The position numbers and the translations under genes are program-made. This document shows, one piece after another, positions 43,543 to 54,638 of a stretch of DNA of 64,000 bases. The notes under the pieces are model-generated. The model had not been told where the DNA came from. It ran no database searches and was given only the letters and a program-made list of their open reading frames with translations. The stretch spans positions 17,118,027 to 17,182,026 of the forward strand of contig NC_087068.1 of NCBI RefSeq assembly GCF_963678635.1, written 5' to 3'. The stretch is from Symsagittifera roscoffensis (Eukaryota > Xenacoelomorpha > Acoela > Convolutidae). Numbering within the stretch: the stretch's first letter is position 1; each line of letters opens with the position of its first letter.

Positions 43543-44396
43543 GGTTCCGATTTAACCAGTAGCACGCCAATTAGTAAAATTCTAGCCCTGTCCGCTACAA
43601 TTAGGTAATCAAATTTTTCGGAAAACTCGAAGTCGGTTGAAATTGGAACCGTACTTTGAATTACTTCAAGAAAAATTTTTGCGGTAAACGGATCTTACAA
43701 TAACGTTAAATTCCGGCACCGTGATACACAAGTGTGATACCTCAAAAAGTTTAGGTACGAGATGCACAATGACAACACCACCGCAAGAAGAGGAATAAAA
43801 TTAAAACGAGAAAACTAGATTGGATTCGAGGAAAAAAGCCACAAAAAAGGCTACAGAAGAGACGCGTTTTCTTGGCAAGGACCAAGAACACGCAGCGAGC
43901 AGTTTCAGGCCCATTCGTAATTGATAGTTCATCAGTATGTCTCATGTCTATAAAAAGCCCGATCACAGGCCAACTGGAAATAGAACGAAGTGGTGATGAA
44001 GTAAAACTATAAGAGCTTATGACGGTGTAGTCAAAATGATATCGGTCACTTAAATGTGGAGAAAACCATTTTTTTATATTTCTGCTGCGTGGTTAGAATA
44101 AATACAGAAACAAAAGCCGATTGCCAGAGCCCAGTAGTATGTTCGCCAACAAACAGAGCAGAAGAGGAGGAGGAAAATGAGAAGAACGAACACGGCGCGG
44201 AGGACGTCGAGATGCACGGACAGTCGCCACAAAAAGAGGTAGATATAACAGTATCTACATCTAAAAGGATGAAGACTTAAGCATCTAGTACGCCATCTAG
44301 GGAGATTCCAGACAAACGGGAAGCCCGAGTGAAATGCCAAAATCAATACGGCAGAACACGAGGCAGTTACGGGACCGCAGACCGCCAAAGTTTTTT
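43543..44396. other. Gene-free stretch before gap
   Basis: An ORF at 44056-44280 (plus) has an acidic run EEEEENEKNEHGAEDVEMHG but no partner exons or domain. I leave it unassigned. Confidence 0.4.
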
Positions 44397-44596
44397 NNNN
44401 NNNNNNNNNNNNNNNNNNNNNNNNNNNNNNNNNNNNNNNNNNNNNNNNNNNNNNNNNNNNNNNNNNNNNNNNNNNNNNNNNNNNNNNNNNNNNNNNNNNN
44501 NNNNNNNNNNNNNNNNNNNNNNNNNNNNNNNNNNNNNNNNNNNNNNNNNNNNNNNNNNNNNNNNNNNNNNNNNNNNNNNNNNNNNNNNNNNNNNNN
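44397..44596. other. Assembly gap (200 N)
   Basis: Exactly 200 N, a placeholder. Open frames reported across it are artefacts. Confidence 1.
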
Positions 44597-44739
44597 ATGA
44601 AGGTGGAATTAGGTGTAGGTTTGTAGAAAAAAAAAATGTATAAAAATATGGGTTATTATGCTGTTTTCTTAAAGAAAGATAATAATAAATTGTTTTTCAG
44701 GCTAGTATTTCCAGCAGTAGATTTTTTTTATGAGGTGAA

Positions 44740-45345
44740 ACTGATCGTGTCGACATTCGCACTGGTGAGCTATCTGAAGAGATTTGATTCATTTATGCCT
44801 TATCCTTGCATGTTAAATTACTAAATGCTGCATGTGCATACTTCTACACTAATTTTTGACCCTGTCAAATTACATTTTGATCTTGATCGAGATGTTTTCC
44901 ACCATGCTTTATTTCGATTGTTCAAGGTGTGTGCGGACCAGATCGGAATGTGTTCCACCCGTGCTCATATGTATGTTATGATTATTCTCGAATTTTATTT
45001 GGACTGTATTTGAGATGAGTTTTCACCGCGCTTCGAGGTTTTTACGACCGAATTTGAGTTCTGGTTTGACCAAGCTCAACGAGTTGTTTGACCCTGCATT
45101 GGATCTGCTTCATCCAGGTTTGAGCTATAATTCGAATGTGTACGAAGTTTTTTCGAAGCCGGATGAAATATTTTTTAACCTTGTTTGAAGTATTTTCCAG
45201 ATGTGCTTGAGACAATATTTTGATAGTTTGTTCAGCCCCGCGTGCTATAAATTATTTTTGACCGTACGTGAGATACGCTTCGACCGTGCTCGAGTTTCGT
45301 TTAGACTGTGATCGAGGATGTTTTGACTATATCTAAGTTTCTCAT
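44740..45345. repeat. Decayed minisatellite, GACCGTGCTCGAG type
   Basis: Variants of TTTTGACCGTGCTCGAGAT recur about fifteen times at spacings of roughly 30-45 bp, most clearly at 44880-45340. Reverse reading relates it to the GTCGAGCACAGTCGAAAC arrays at 4310-4870, so the same family exists at both ends of the window. Confidence 0.6.
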
Positions 45346-46429
45346 ACATGGAAATTGTATGATAAGTTTTGGTCAACCTTGAAAACTATAAAACCGCCGT
45401 GTTCGATTTAGGTTGCACACTCGTCAGTTGAATACGCTCTAAGCGTGTTCATTAGATGTTTCAATGTGCTGTTTGAATTAATCAGACAAAATTAATGAAA
45501 CTCTTGTAATCTAAAACTTGCTGATCTCAAACTGCGTTCACTTCAAAGAAAAAATTATGAATACAATATTTGCAATTTTGATAAGGTGCAATTTATTTAG
45601 CAAAGTTCGGGCCCAAATGTTACCCCAAAAAACGGAATAACTATGTTTTTTTTCAGCCAAACAATAATAAAGATATATTTTTTTGTTCAATTGCTAAGAA
45701 AACTATATAAAAATTAGCCTCTAAATGAGCCCAACAACGAGAATTACATTCTTAAAAACTTTTCGAATCTCGAATAAATTTGACTTATTTTAATTGATTT
45801 AATTAGTTGTTTTTTGTGGTCTGATATAAAGTCAGTCCGGTAAAAACCCTTGCCTCTCATAACCTGTCTCTATAGACTTGAAATGTTAATCTTAGAGGCG
45901 AAGCAATAAGCAGAATGGTCTAAGAGCCGAATGGGTCCCAGAGCAGAAACACATAAAATTATTAACTTTTTTTTTATTTATACGTCTAATTGATGGAACA
46001 ACTAACAGAATCGTCAATAAAACAAAGAAGAAGAATAAATCAAGCATGAATTGATTAATTTCATCCATTTTTTTAATCGAAGTTTTAAAAAATCTCGTAC
46101 AAACTATTCAAATTAAGCATAAAAATTTAGTTATTTTGGTAGTAATGTCTATTGTTATAATTAATTTACCGACTAGCATAAAAAAATTAATGTATTTCTG
46201 TTTTTGTGCTCTTTGACCCATTCTGCTCTTTGACTGGCCACCGTTAAAATTACAACTTCATGTGAATATTTCAGGAAAAAACGCAACCTGAACAAGTTTT
46301 ACTAATGACAATTTCACCACTAGCGTTTTTTCCACAATCGTTCTGGCTAAATTCAGTTGACAATCTTCATGAGTATGAACATCAGAACATATGGGGTCAG
46401 ACAATTTTAGATTGTTAAATTTAAACAAA
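45346..46429. other. Gene-free stretch
   Basis: AT-rich DNA. CATGGAAATTGTATGATAAG with GGTCAACCTT near 45360 belongs to the family at 6980-7205. No coding signal. Confidence 0.5.
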
Positions 46430-46925
46430 GCTGCTTGTATATGGGGGAGAGGCTTGAATGTTCCGACTGCACTTAAAATCAGTTAATAAGTTTTTTGGTA
46501 GAATAAATGACAAAATAGTTGGAAAACAAAAAATATTCATTTGTTTTTCTTTGTTCCATCCACCCACCTGTTATGTACGATACAAAAGGTGCGTTTAGCG
46601 TCTAGTTTTGTTTTCAGAAATCTAATTTGCTGGTATCACTTCAATTTGGAATGCATTAATTTGCCGCTTACGCGTATTATAAGAAGGAATTAGATTGTAC
46701 ATTAACTTTCCAATTTGACCCGATTAGCAATTTTCGAACCCTGTTACTTCACAAAAAATGAAAATAGATGAAATATCTTTTTAAATATAAGCTTTGAAAA
46801 AACAATATCTCTCAGATGATATAAAAAATTCTATCAAAATGCTTAGTTAAGAAGTCGAAACTTGAGTCAAGAAAAACACAACTGGCATAAATACTCGGGC
46901 TTTTTCTTAAAAAGTTGGAACAAAA
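46430..46925 (-). repeat. Diverged foldback unit (reverse orientation)
   Basis: CTGCTTGTATATGGG, GAATGTTCCGACTGCACTTA, CCGCTTACGCGTATTATAAG, CGATTAGCAATTTTCGAACC and GATGATATAAAAAATTC follow the complete reverse-arm order, with strong divergence. The terminal hairpin is destroyed. Confidence 0.6.
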
Positions 46926-47999
46926 AAATTAGCATGTGAGTAATTTTTTGATCAGTTGGAATCAGTTCGTGCTTGGAAGTGCGATGAGCCAGCTCAAACC
47001 ATATACCTGAAGTGTGCAGTAAAACTAGTGAAACCAGTGCGGAATTTAACAAAAGCTTTGTTAACCACTGTTAGTTATTACCAAAACAACTCTTTCAACA
47101 TTGGTAAGGCAATTTCAAGCAGTTAATCTTTTAACAACCATGCATTAAGTTAACACAATAATTTTCAGTAAAATGTTTATCTTTTTGTTCAGCTCTAATT
47201 ACAAAAATTAAATATAAGCAAAACTTTTAACCCAATTTTTTCTTGAAACATCAATGAATGAAATCATTTGATATGAGTGTTGAATTGAATAAAATCAAAT
47301 CTTTTGAATTATGGACAATTTTATAAAAAATTATACATCCTTAAAATTTTGCACATTTTCGTGATTCTTTCATTCTTCCAAAATTAAAACAAGTGCTCCG
47401 AAATTGACAAACTATTTAAGAGAAGAAATTATCCAAAATTAGCATGAAGGTTTCTTTTGAATTGAAATTACATTTGATAAATTGAAAGTCTGCAAATAAA
47501 TTTCATTGCTCAAATCATCAATAAGTTAGAGATTTGAAGAAGAAAAACAAGGAAAAAGAATTATAACAAATATGTTTTTTTCTCAAAGTAAGTTTTTTCT
47601 AACGACATAAATTTAACATCAAAATCATAAGTTTTCAGCATTTTATATAAATCAAAAGTCTTGAAAAAGAATTGCGAGATCAAAATTTTTTGACCCGTGA
47701 CTTACTTTTTTGATTTTAATAGTTTTCCTACGAGCCGTTATCTTTTTTTATAAAAACTTTGGATGATCAAGCAGTCCAGCACAATAAAATACCGGCTTGA
47801 CAAAATTTCTAGTTACACAACTTCACAATGTCACAATTGTGGAGCGTGCCAAAAAATTTCTTTGTATAACTCTACGACTGGCATTTTTTTGTGTTTGGCA
47901 CATTACAAAACCAACATGGGCAAAACCTATTTTTTATGTTATTCACATGATAAAGCCAACATGGCCAAAATCCCACTACAAATCTGCTTTTAGAAAATA
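46926..47999. other. Gene-free stretch
   Basis: AT-rich, no recognised gene. The ORFs at 47763-48012 carry a CHNCGAC-like peptide in one frame, but they run into a foldback fragment and show no domain. Confidence 0.5.
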
Positions 48000-48085
48000 T
48001 ATCGCGCGTTAACTGTCTCAAATTGACCTAACTAAAATCTTGAAACCCTCATAACAAAAATTGTTCAGGTGAAAGAGATCAGGTG
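48000..48085 (-). repeat. Foldback-family core fragment
   Basis: ATCGCGCGTTAACTGTCTCA, AATTGACC, CCCTCATAAC and CAGGTGAAA keep the reverse-arm order. Confidence 0.55.
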
Positions 48086-48349
48086 AGATCAGGTGAAATT
48101 GATCGAAGAAAGTAAGGAACGTACATGCTCGGGAAGGTTTTTTTGTTCAGACCAGTTCTCAAACTTATTTTTTCCCTCGCGGCTCAATCTATGAATCATC
48201 GTGGTCCCAAAAGGGCCGGTCTCACCACTAAAACATCCTGTCTTAAAGTTTGCTGTGAAACGCTCACTAACTGATTAATTTGATTATACGAGCCATACAC
48301 AATTTTTAATATTCAGCTGAAAATTTGAGACCAGTTTTAGGAAGTCTGA

Positions 48350-48392
48350 CTAATCAGGGCGTTGCCCTGATACGAGCAGTCTTGTTTAATTT
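48350..48392 (+). repeat. Foldback-family tail with terminal hairpin
   Basis: TCAGGGCGTTGCCCTGATAC then GAGCAGTCTTGTT: the hairpin stem is conserved while the loop differs from other copies (GTT instead of TTC), as expected if the stem is maintained by function or by recent copying. Confidence 0.7.
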
Positions 48393-48691
48393 GAGCTCAC
48401 CCGCAATTGAGTTTTGAGTTCCAGCGATAAAAATCAATTACATTTGAGTTTTATTTTCAGTATCTATGAAAGTGAAAAAAATCTCTTGTAATCAAATAAA
48501 TTGAGTTTTTTTTGCTAATTTTTAAATGAGCTTTAAAATTTATTGTAAAATTTTATAATCAATTCTTCTTCATCAGTGGAACCTGATCTAAACTACATTT
48601 TATTATTGGATAAATTAGATATTTTACCACTGTAAAATATTTAATATTAACCAATCGTAATCCATCCAACTAACAACCCACTTAATTTTAA

Positions 48692-48719
48692 GTGCTGAAA
48701 TTACTTGTAATTTCAGCAC
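48692..48719. repeat. Perfect 13-bp palindrome at the left LTR boundary
   Basis: GTGCTGAAATTAC and GTAATTTCAGCAC are perfect inverses separated by TT. The right half is the beginning of the LTR-like block, so either the LTR inserted at a matching site or the palindrome is part of a larger terminus. Confidence 0.8.
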
Positions 48720-48949
48720 CAGAGAGATTTGAATTTAACTTAGAAATTAGTTGCCTCTCCAAGAGAACTTCAGCCGCCGCAATAAGCCAGTATACACCCT
48801 GAGACTAGTAGATATAAGAGTAAGATTAGGATCGGTATTAGACTAAGAAGTTGCACGAATATATCCGGCCGAACATAAGATAGCGTGACGAGCAGACGGT
48901 GTACCCTATCAGAAATTACTCTATGAGTTAACCTCAAGGACCTAACTCA
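48706..48949 (+). mobile_element. Candidate 5' LTR (TG...CA, 244 bp)
   Basis: The block begins TGTAATTTCAGCACC and ends CCTAACTCA. Two bases later comes TGGTGCGACCATAAGTC, a plausible primer-binding site because it starts with TGG. A nearly full-length relative is at 14968-15226 (minus) and a partial one at 17140-17322. The matching 3' LTR of the retroelement would lie beyond the window, so assignment to the gag-pol element downstream is inference. Confidence 0.45.
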
Positions 48950-48952
48950 TCT

Positions 48953-50195
48953 GGTGCGACCATAAGTCTCGTATAAGACCTTAATAGCTTAGAATTAACC
49001 AAAAATAGATTAGAAATTAGACAAAACATTTTCAAAATGTTACACGACAATAACTTAATTGAAATGTCTCTACGACTTAATAGATCAGAGCCGATATTCC
49101 GCACAATACTAGAACTACCCGGTATTGGAAAAAGACCTCGGACGAGAGACCACATACGACTACATAGAAACTTACCATTTAGTTTCATGGTTGTACGGCA
49201 AAAGCCAACACAAATTTTATATTTAGAATCTTATTAGCAATGAATTTAGATTTTCATTCGCAAACATAAAAATTTGAAGTAAATCTTCATGATTATTTCA
49301 GGCGCTAAATAAATTACTAAAGTACAATAACGATTGATAAAAAGATCTCAAGTCGTTTTCTCAACTTCTGCAGTATTATATAAAACATATTTATTTGAAA
49401 AATTTTTATTGAAAACAAAAATAAAAATTAGTAGCATTACAATAAATTAATAGTTTTTATAAATCATCCTGTTGTTTCAGCTTCATCACCTAAACATAAC
49501 AGCAATCATAAGCTAACTAACATCATAAAAAACTAAAACTTTATATCAAATAAATTTAAACCATTTTAAACTTAAAATTACTTAATTTTGAACCAGATCA
49601 TCAAGGCTTATCCTTGATTCTTAATAAATTTTCTATCTCATTAATTTTTAATTCTGATCATCAAGGCTTATCCTTGGATCAAAAAGAACACTTTTGTTCT
49701 CCCCCACCCACTTATCAAGTGTCTAACGACCTCAAACGTCGATTCACTACCCAACCTTTTCAAAAAAGACCCAGGACTAATGGAAATTTTTAATAACACT
49801 AACCATTCAAATTAAGCTAAACAGTGAAGAACTTCGGTTATTCATCCTTCACTTGAACCCTCCTCTTACCAGGCCCAGGATAGATCTTAGACTTAGTAAG
49901 TTTAAAATAGTATCTAACGAACTACTTGCGTTCTAATTATACCTGAACCTTGTGGATCGATTTAATATTCTCCAACCCTTGAACACAATCACTACCCCTA
50001 AGTAACATTAAGTAAGTTAACACTTTAACTTAGACTAGCCACGAGAAAGTAAAAATCATTCTTCGGAATCGATATACTTTTCTCTCCAACCTTGAACAAA
50101 AAAACCCAGGTTAAGTTAACCAAAAAATTGTAAGGACTAACAATCTAGGAAATTAAAATCACTAATAACTTCTTGCATCCCTCATCCTAAACCTT
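48953..50195 (+). other. Retroelement leader (non-coding)
   Basis: About 1.2 kb between the candidate primer site and the first longer ORF. ATCATCAAGGCTTATCCTTG occurs twice (about 49600 and 49659), each followed by G or GA, forming a direct repeat of period about 60. The ORF at 49037-49237 (66 codons) has no recognised motif. The tandem duplication of the element starts at 49895, inside this leader. Confidence 0.5.
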
Positions 50196-50657
50196 ATGTC
50201 ATTAAAAATTTTAGGAAATAAACAAACAATCATTTTACACAATTGTGAAATAGACAACCAAAAATACGATCTTGTAATAACCCCACATACACAAACAGTT
50301 GGATACATTCGAACAAAACGACAAACAATAAAAAGAAAAATTATAAGCAAACAAAGACAGATAACACAAAAAAGATTTTCAAAAAATAGAAATGCATTTT
50401 CCGAATCAGAAGCCAGCAATTTAGACGAACTATACAAATTAAAGGAATTAATAAATAAAAATTGCCCCATTCATGACCAATTATATTTTTCCGATTCAGA
50501 AACAACTTCAAACTCATTAAAAAGAGGAAAAAGAAGAATCAAAAAGCAATATAAACACAAACCAGTACACCTATATAATTGGAATCAACCAATTAGACAT
50601 ATTGATAATTATATATTAACAGTCGTCAAACGAAAAAATGAGCCACACTCAAAGTGA
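50196..50657 (+). CDS. Retroelement ORF a, copy 1 (basic, 153 aa)
   Basis: An ATG-started frame rich in Lys, Arg, Asn and Gln, with a basic stretch RTKRQTIKRKIISKQRQ and a Ser/acidic patch (SESEASNLDELYKLKEL). No family recognised. It lies at the 5' side of gag, where some retroelements have an extra ORF or the gag N-terminus. At its end a 29-codon acidic frame (ATG at 50638, MSHTQSDESSDEEAVF) overlaps it in another phase. A copy with the same predicted protein is at 53642-54103. Confidence 0.5.
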   Translation: MSLKILGNKQTIILHNCEIDNQKYDLVITPHTQTVGYIRTKRQTIKRKIISKQRQITQKRFSKNRNAFSESEASNLDELYKLKELINKNCPIHDQLYFSDSETTSNSLKRGKRRIKKQYKHKPVHLYNWNQPIRHIDNYILTVVKRKNEPHSK

Positions 50658-50729
50658 CGAAAGTTCAGATGAAGAAGCAGTTTTTCCCTTTCTTATAGAT
50701 TCACTCCATGATAGAGGACAAACGTAAAT

Positions 50730-51164
50730 TTGTTTGAACCAGGAATCAGTCCATGCAAAGCAGAATTCCCGGATGTAAAAATCAAAAGACAAATTATAGA
50801 ATATTATCTGAAAGACTTATGTAACCTAACACAACAATACGGAATCTACACCATAGACTTCAGCACACCACGAACAGCTCATAACAAATATGTAATTCAA
50901 ACAGACGATATAGATTTAGAGTTTTCAAAAGTCTTCATAGAATATATCAAAAGCATACAATATCATAATTCACAAAGAGCAAACTCCATATTCACTAACG
51001 AAGTTTTTGCAATAATATATAGTTATATATCTATATTAGAAAAAACAGAAGTTCAAAGCACGTCATCAACCGAAACATCCAAACATACAAAAGTAAGAAA
51101 CGAAATCACAGTATTTTCAACATTCAACATTTTTACATATAATCCGCAAAAATTTTACCAATAA
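50730..51164 (+). CDS. Retroelement ORF b, copy 1 (about 144 aa)
   Basis: An open frame without an obvious ATG, beginning after TAG at 50712. It contains EYYLKDLCNLTQQYGIYTI and a region DIDLEFSKVFIEYIKSIQYH. It is probably a helical stretch of an originally longer gag-type protein, because the next frame (51193) continues without a gap after a one-base phase change near 51160. No known domain. The duplicate is 54176-54610. Confidence 0.5.
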   Translation: MFEPGISPCKAEFPDVKIKRQIIEYYLKDLCNLTQQYGIYTIDFSTPRTAHNKYVIQTDDIDLEFSKVFIEYIKSIQYHNSQRANSIFTNEVFAIIYSYISILEKTEVQSTSSTETSKHTKVRNEITVFSTFNIFTYNPQKFYQ

Positions 51165-51192
51165 TGATGTCTCACAAAACACTAAACATGAT

Positions 51193-51534
51193 TTGCAAAA
51201 AATTTTAGCATGGTTTATAATAGATTATTTTACCCACAACCTAGATTTAATTTCACAAGCAAGAAAAAATTTCAGGCCCCAAAGTACCAATGACGACACC
51301 GTCATTGCAGAACAATCAGATTACGTTTGGGACCCTGAATGGTCTCATCCAGCATTTATAAATATTCCACAAGATATCTCGAGTCAAGCAATAAGTACAA
51401 TATCTTTTCACAGAGATTATGTAAAAGTAATAAGTAATGTAAATTTTAGCATGGTTTATAATAGATTATTTTACCCACAACCTAGATTTAATTTCACAAG
51501 CAAGAAAAAATTTCAGGCCCCAAAGTACCAATGA
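51193..51534 (+). CDS. Retroelement ORF c, copy 1, broken by internal duplication
   Basis: Starts in phase with KHDLQKILAWFI and contains DYVWDPEWSHPAFINIPQD. The nested 241-bp duplication is not a multiple of three, so the frame runs into its second copy out of phase and stops at 51534, whereas in unit 2 the same frame continues to 55070. Confidence 0.5.
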   Translation: MQKILAWFIIDYFTHNLDLISQARKNFRPQSTNDDTVIAEQSDYVWDPEWSHPAFINIPQDISSQAISTISFHRDYVKVISNVNFSMVYNRLFYPQPRFNFTSKKKFQAPKYQ

Positions 51535-51673
51535 CGACACCGTCATTGCAGAACAATCAGATTACGTTTGGGACCCTGAATGGTCTCATCCAGCATTTAT
51601 AAATATTCCACAAGATATCTCGAGTCAAGCAATAAGTACAATATCTTTTCACAGAGATTATGTAAAAGTAATA
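51201..51673 (+). repeat. Nested tandem duplication of 241-bp period in unit 1
   Basis: The 232 bp from 51201 to 51432 recur at 51442-51673, with 9 bp (AGTAATGTA) between them. Unit 2 of the large duplication has this segment once. Confidence 0.95.
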
Positions 51674-52054
51674 CCATTAACGATTGACGCAACACCATTC
51701 AATTATAATACATTTTTACCTGATACACGAAATAACAGCCTAAATTCAACAGTCATACATAATGAAAATCTGAATGGAACTAGAAATCTTACACAGCAAG
51801 ATATTCAAACACCATCACACTTCATAAATGAAGAAGTAGTCCAAACAACAGTAACAACCACATAACAAAGTATTTCACCAATACGTCCAAATCTGACAAC
51901 ACCAAAAAATACAAATACATTACTACCACAAGTAACCTTACAGTCAACCGTTAAACCTTCGGTTGCTCCAAAATACTCACATATGGACTATCAGACGTAT
52001 AGACCAATAACAAAACCGTCAAAAACATGAAAAACGTTCACAAAAAAAACACTT

Positions 52055-53356
52055 TTGCAGAACACAATTATAATTATGCACACCAACAAAAAACAAATCA
52101 ACCCCCCCCCCCAAAAAACACAAAATTTATATCACGTATGTTCCCATTATTGGAATCTCCCAAATACATTGACCAATTCAGTAAGTTTTCCAGATAATCC
52201 ACACCCTCCACAGAATTATAGTCAAAATTACCCATTTTTTCAACAAAACAAAAATAAACAACAAACACTTTATAACACAATTAACGTGTCATCTGATGAT
52301 GATGATTACTATCAACCAGATATTTTTGCACCATATACTAAAGAATATCGCACACAAAAACCGCGACAATCTCAACCATCCCAAAATATGAAAATTTTCC
52401 CACAAAATCCAACAGATATACAAAATCCACAACAAATGCATATACAAAACCCATTTAACGCACAATCTTTTCAACCAATACAGCCACAAAACCCAATGAC
52501 TATGCATTCCTATCAACCAACTCAAATGCAAAATGAAATACCGCTTCCATATTACCTCCAGCAACACGAAATAACAAAAAATCATTTTTCAAACTTTTCA
52601 CAAATGCCAAATGCCGCAGAATCACTACAGATGACTATGAATCCATACCTCATGGGTGGATTGTCAATAACATCGAATAAACCACTGATGGTATTCACAG
52701 GAACAGACCCTGAATATTCTGTAGAGGATTATTTAAATGCAGTAACAGCAAATTTATATTTAAATATAGGACCTGAACCAATTATTACGGCACTCCATCA
52801 AAATTGGATACATAGACGCACAGCGTTAATGCAAACAACACTAGATGGCGCAGCCCAAAAAAGATTTTCAGTACTACCCATAGAAATAAAATCAGATTGG
52901 AAAAGATTCACACAAGAATTTTCAAAAATGTTTGATTCTGAAAGAAACAAACAACATCAAAGTGTTTTATGCAACGGAATTCGCAGATTACCAAATGAAA
53001 CAATTAAACAATTAGCAGTTCGAATCGAAACACTAGTTCGAAAAGCATATTCATACAATACACATGACTACAAAAACACAAAAATGACAGAAATTTTAAT
53101 GATGACCTTAACACCTCCATTAAGAAAAATAGCTATAAAAAAGAGAGCATCTCATCCTTCCTCAATTCGAGAACCAGATTTAGATTTTAGAAAATTAGTA
53201 GATAAATTAGGACAAGCAGAAATCACAATGAAACTCGAAGAAACAAAAAATCTGAAACTACAATATGTTAATCGAATTGAAACAAATACTACACATATAA
53301 ATAACATACAAGAACCAGACACAGAACTGATTGAAAAAGTAGTAAGTTTAAAATAG
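52055..53356 (+). CDS. Retroelement gag, copy 1, truncated by the duplication junction
   Basis: A 433-codon frame: a Gln/Asn/Pro-rich N-terminal half (residues 1-190) with an acidic SSDDDDYYQPD patch, then a capsid-like region from about residue 205 (FTGTDPEYSVEDYLNAV, then DWKRFTQEFSKMF and LPNETIKQLAVRIETL), which resembles the retrotransposon gag fold. Where the second unit begins, the frame ends in foreign codons (VVSLK). The CCHC knuckle is therefore missing from this copy, although its capsid region is free of stops. Confidence 0.75.
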   Translation: MQNTIIIMHTNKKQINPPPQKTQNLYHVCSHYWNLPNTLTNSVSFPDNPHPPQNYSQNYPFFQQNKNKQQTLYNTINVSSDDDDYYQPDIFAPYTKEYRTQKPRQSQPSQNMKIFPQNPTDIQNPQQMHIQNPFNAQSFQPIQPQNPMTMHSYQPTQMQNEIPLPYYLQQHEITKNHFSNFSQMPNAAESLQMTMNPYLMGGLSITSNKPLMVFTGTDPEYSVEDYLNAVTANLYLNIGPEPIITALHQNWIHRRTALMQTTLDGAAQKRFSVLPIEIKSDWKRFTQEFSKMFDSERNKQHQSVLCNGIRRLPNETIKQLAVRIETLVRKAYSYNTHDYKNTKMTEILMMTLTPPLRKIAIKKRASHPSSIREPDLDFRKLVDKLGQAEITMKLEETKNLKLQYVNRIETNTTHINNIQEPDTELIEKVVSLK

Positions 53357-53641
53357 TATCTAACGAACTACTTGCGTTCTAATTATACCTGAACCTTGTG
53401 GATCGATTTAATATTCTCCAACCCTTGAACACAATCACTACCCCTAAGTAACATTAAGTAAGTTAACACCTTAACTTAGACTAGCCACGAGAAAGTAAAA
53501 ATCATTCTTCGGAATCGATATACTTTTCTCTCCAACCTTGAACAAAAAAACCCAGGTTAAGTTAACCAAAAAATTGTAAGGACTAACAATCTAGGAAATT
53601 AAAATCACTAATAACTTCTTGCATCCCTCATCCTAAACCTT

Positions 53642-54103
53642 ATGTCATTAAAAATTTTAGGAAATAAACAAACAATCATTTTACACAATTGTGAAATAGA
53701 CAACCAAAAATACGATCTTGTAATAACCCCACATACACAAACAGTTGGATACATTCGAACAAAACGACAAACAATAAAAAGAAAAATTATAAGCAAACAA
53801 AGACAGATAACACAAAAAAGATTTTCAAAAAATAGAAATGCATTTTCCGAATCAGAAGCCAGCAATTTAGACGAACTATACAAATTAAAGGAATTAATAA
53901 ATAAAAATTGCCCCATTCATGACCAATTATATTTTTCCGATTCAGAAACAACTTCAAACTCATTAAAAAGAGGAAAAAGAAGAATCAAAAAGCAATATAA
54001 ACACAAACCAGTACACCTATATAATTGGAATCAACCAATTAGACATATTGATAATTATATATTAACAGTCGTCAAACGAAAAAATGAGCCACACTCAAAG
54101 TGA
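53642..54103 (+). CDS. Retroelement ORF a, copy 2
   Basis: Predicted protein identical to 50196-50657; see that entry for its features. The overlapping 29-codon acidic frame is also kept. Confidence 0.5.
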   Translation: MSLKILGNKQTIILHNCEIDNQKYDLVITPHTQTVGYIRTKRQTIKRKIISKQRQITQKRFSKNRNAFSESEASNLDELYKLKELINKNCPIHDQLYFSDSETTSNSLKRGKRRIKKQYKHKPVHLYNWNQPIRHIDNYILTVVKRKNEPHSK

Positions 54104-54175
54104 CGAAAGTTCAGATGAAGAAGCAGTTTTTCCCTTTCTTATAGATTCACTCCATGATAGAGGACAAACGTAAAT

Positions 54176-54610
54176 TTGTTTGAACCAGGAATCAGTCCAT
54201 GCAAAGCAGAATTCCCGGATGTAAAAATCAAAAGACAAATTATAGAATATTATCTGAAAGACTTATGTAACCTAACACAACAATACGGAATCTACACCAT
54301 AGACTTCAGCACACCACGAACAGCTCATAACAAATATGTAATTCAAACAGACGATATAGATTTAGAGTTTTCAAAAGTCTTCATAGAATATATCAAAAGC
54401 ATACAATATCATAATTCACAAAGAGCAAACTCCATATTCACTAACGAAGTTTTTGCAATAATATATAGTTATATATCTATATTAGAAAAAACAGAAGTTC
54501 AAAGCACGTCATCAACCGAAACATCCAAACATACAAAAGTAAGAAACGAAATCACAGTATTTTCAACATTCAACATTTTTACATATAATCCGCAAAAATT
54601 TTACCAATAA
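54176..54610 (+). CDS. Retroelement ORF b, copy 2
   Basis: Predicted protein identical to 50730-51164. Confidence 0.5.
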   Translation: MFEPGISPCKAEFPDVKIKRQIIEYYLKDLCNLTQQYGIYTIDFSTPRTAHNKYVIQTDDIDLEFSKVFIEYIKSIQYHNSQRANSIFTNEVFAIIYSYISILEKTEVQSTSSTETSKHTKVRNEITVFSTFNIFTYNPQKFYQ

Positions 54611-54638
54611 TGATGTCTCACAAAACACTAAACATGAT

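Larger units (their letters stand above)
49895..53339 (+). repeat. Tandem duplication, unit 1 (leader to mid-gag)
   Basis: The block beginning AGTAAGTTTAAAATAGTATC at 49895 restarts at 53341, 3446 bp later, within the gag reading frame. Unit 1 is 241 bp longer than unit 2 because of a nested duplication at 51201-51673. The few differences I noticed between the units include 50024 (t versus c), 51717 (t versus a) and an AGA/TGA difference at the position equivalent to 56070. Confidence 0.95.

Noticed and set aside
44056-44280. Acidic 74-codon ORF
   Set aside because: Composition only; no domain, and it lies just before an assembly gap.
44329-44643. ORFs over the second gap
   Set aside because: Made of undefined residues.
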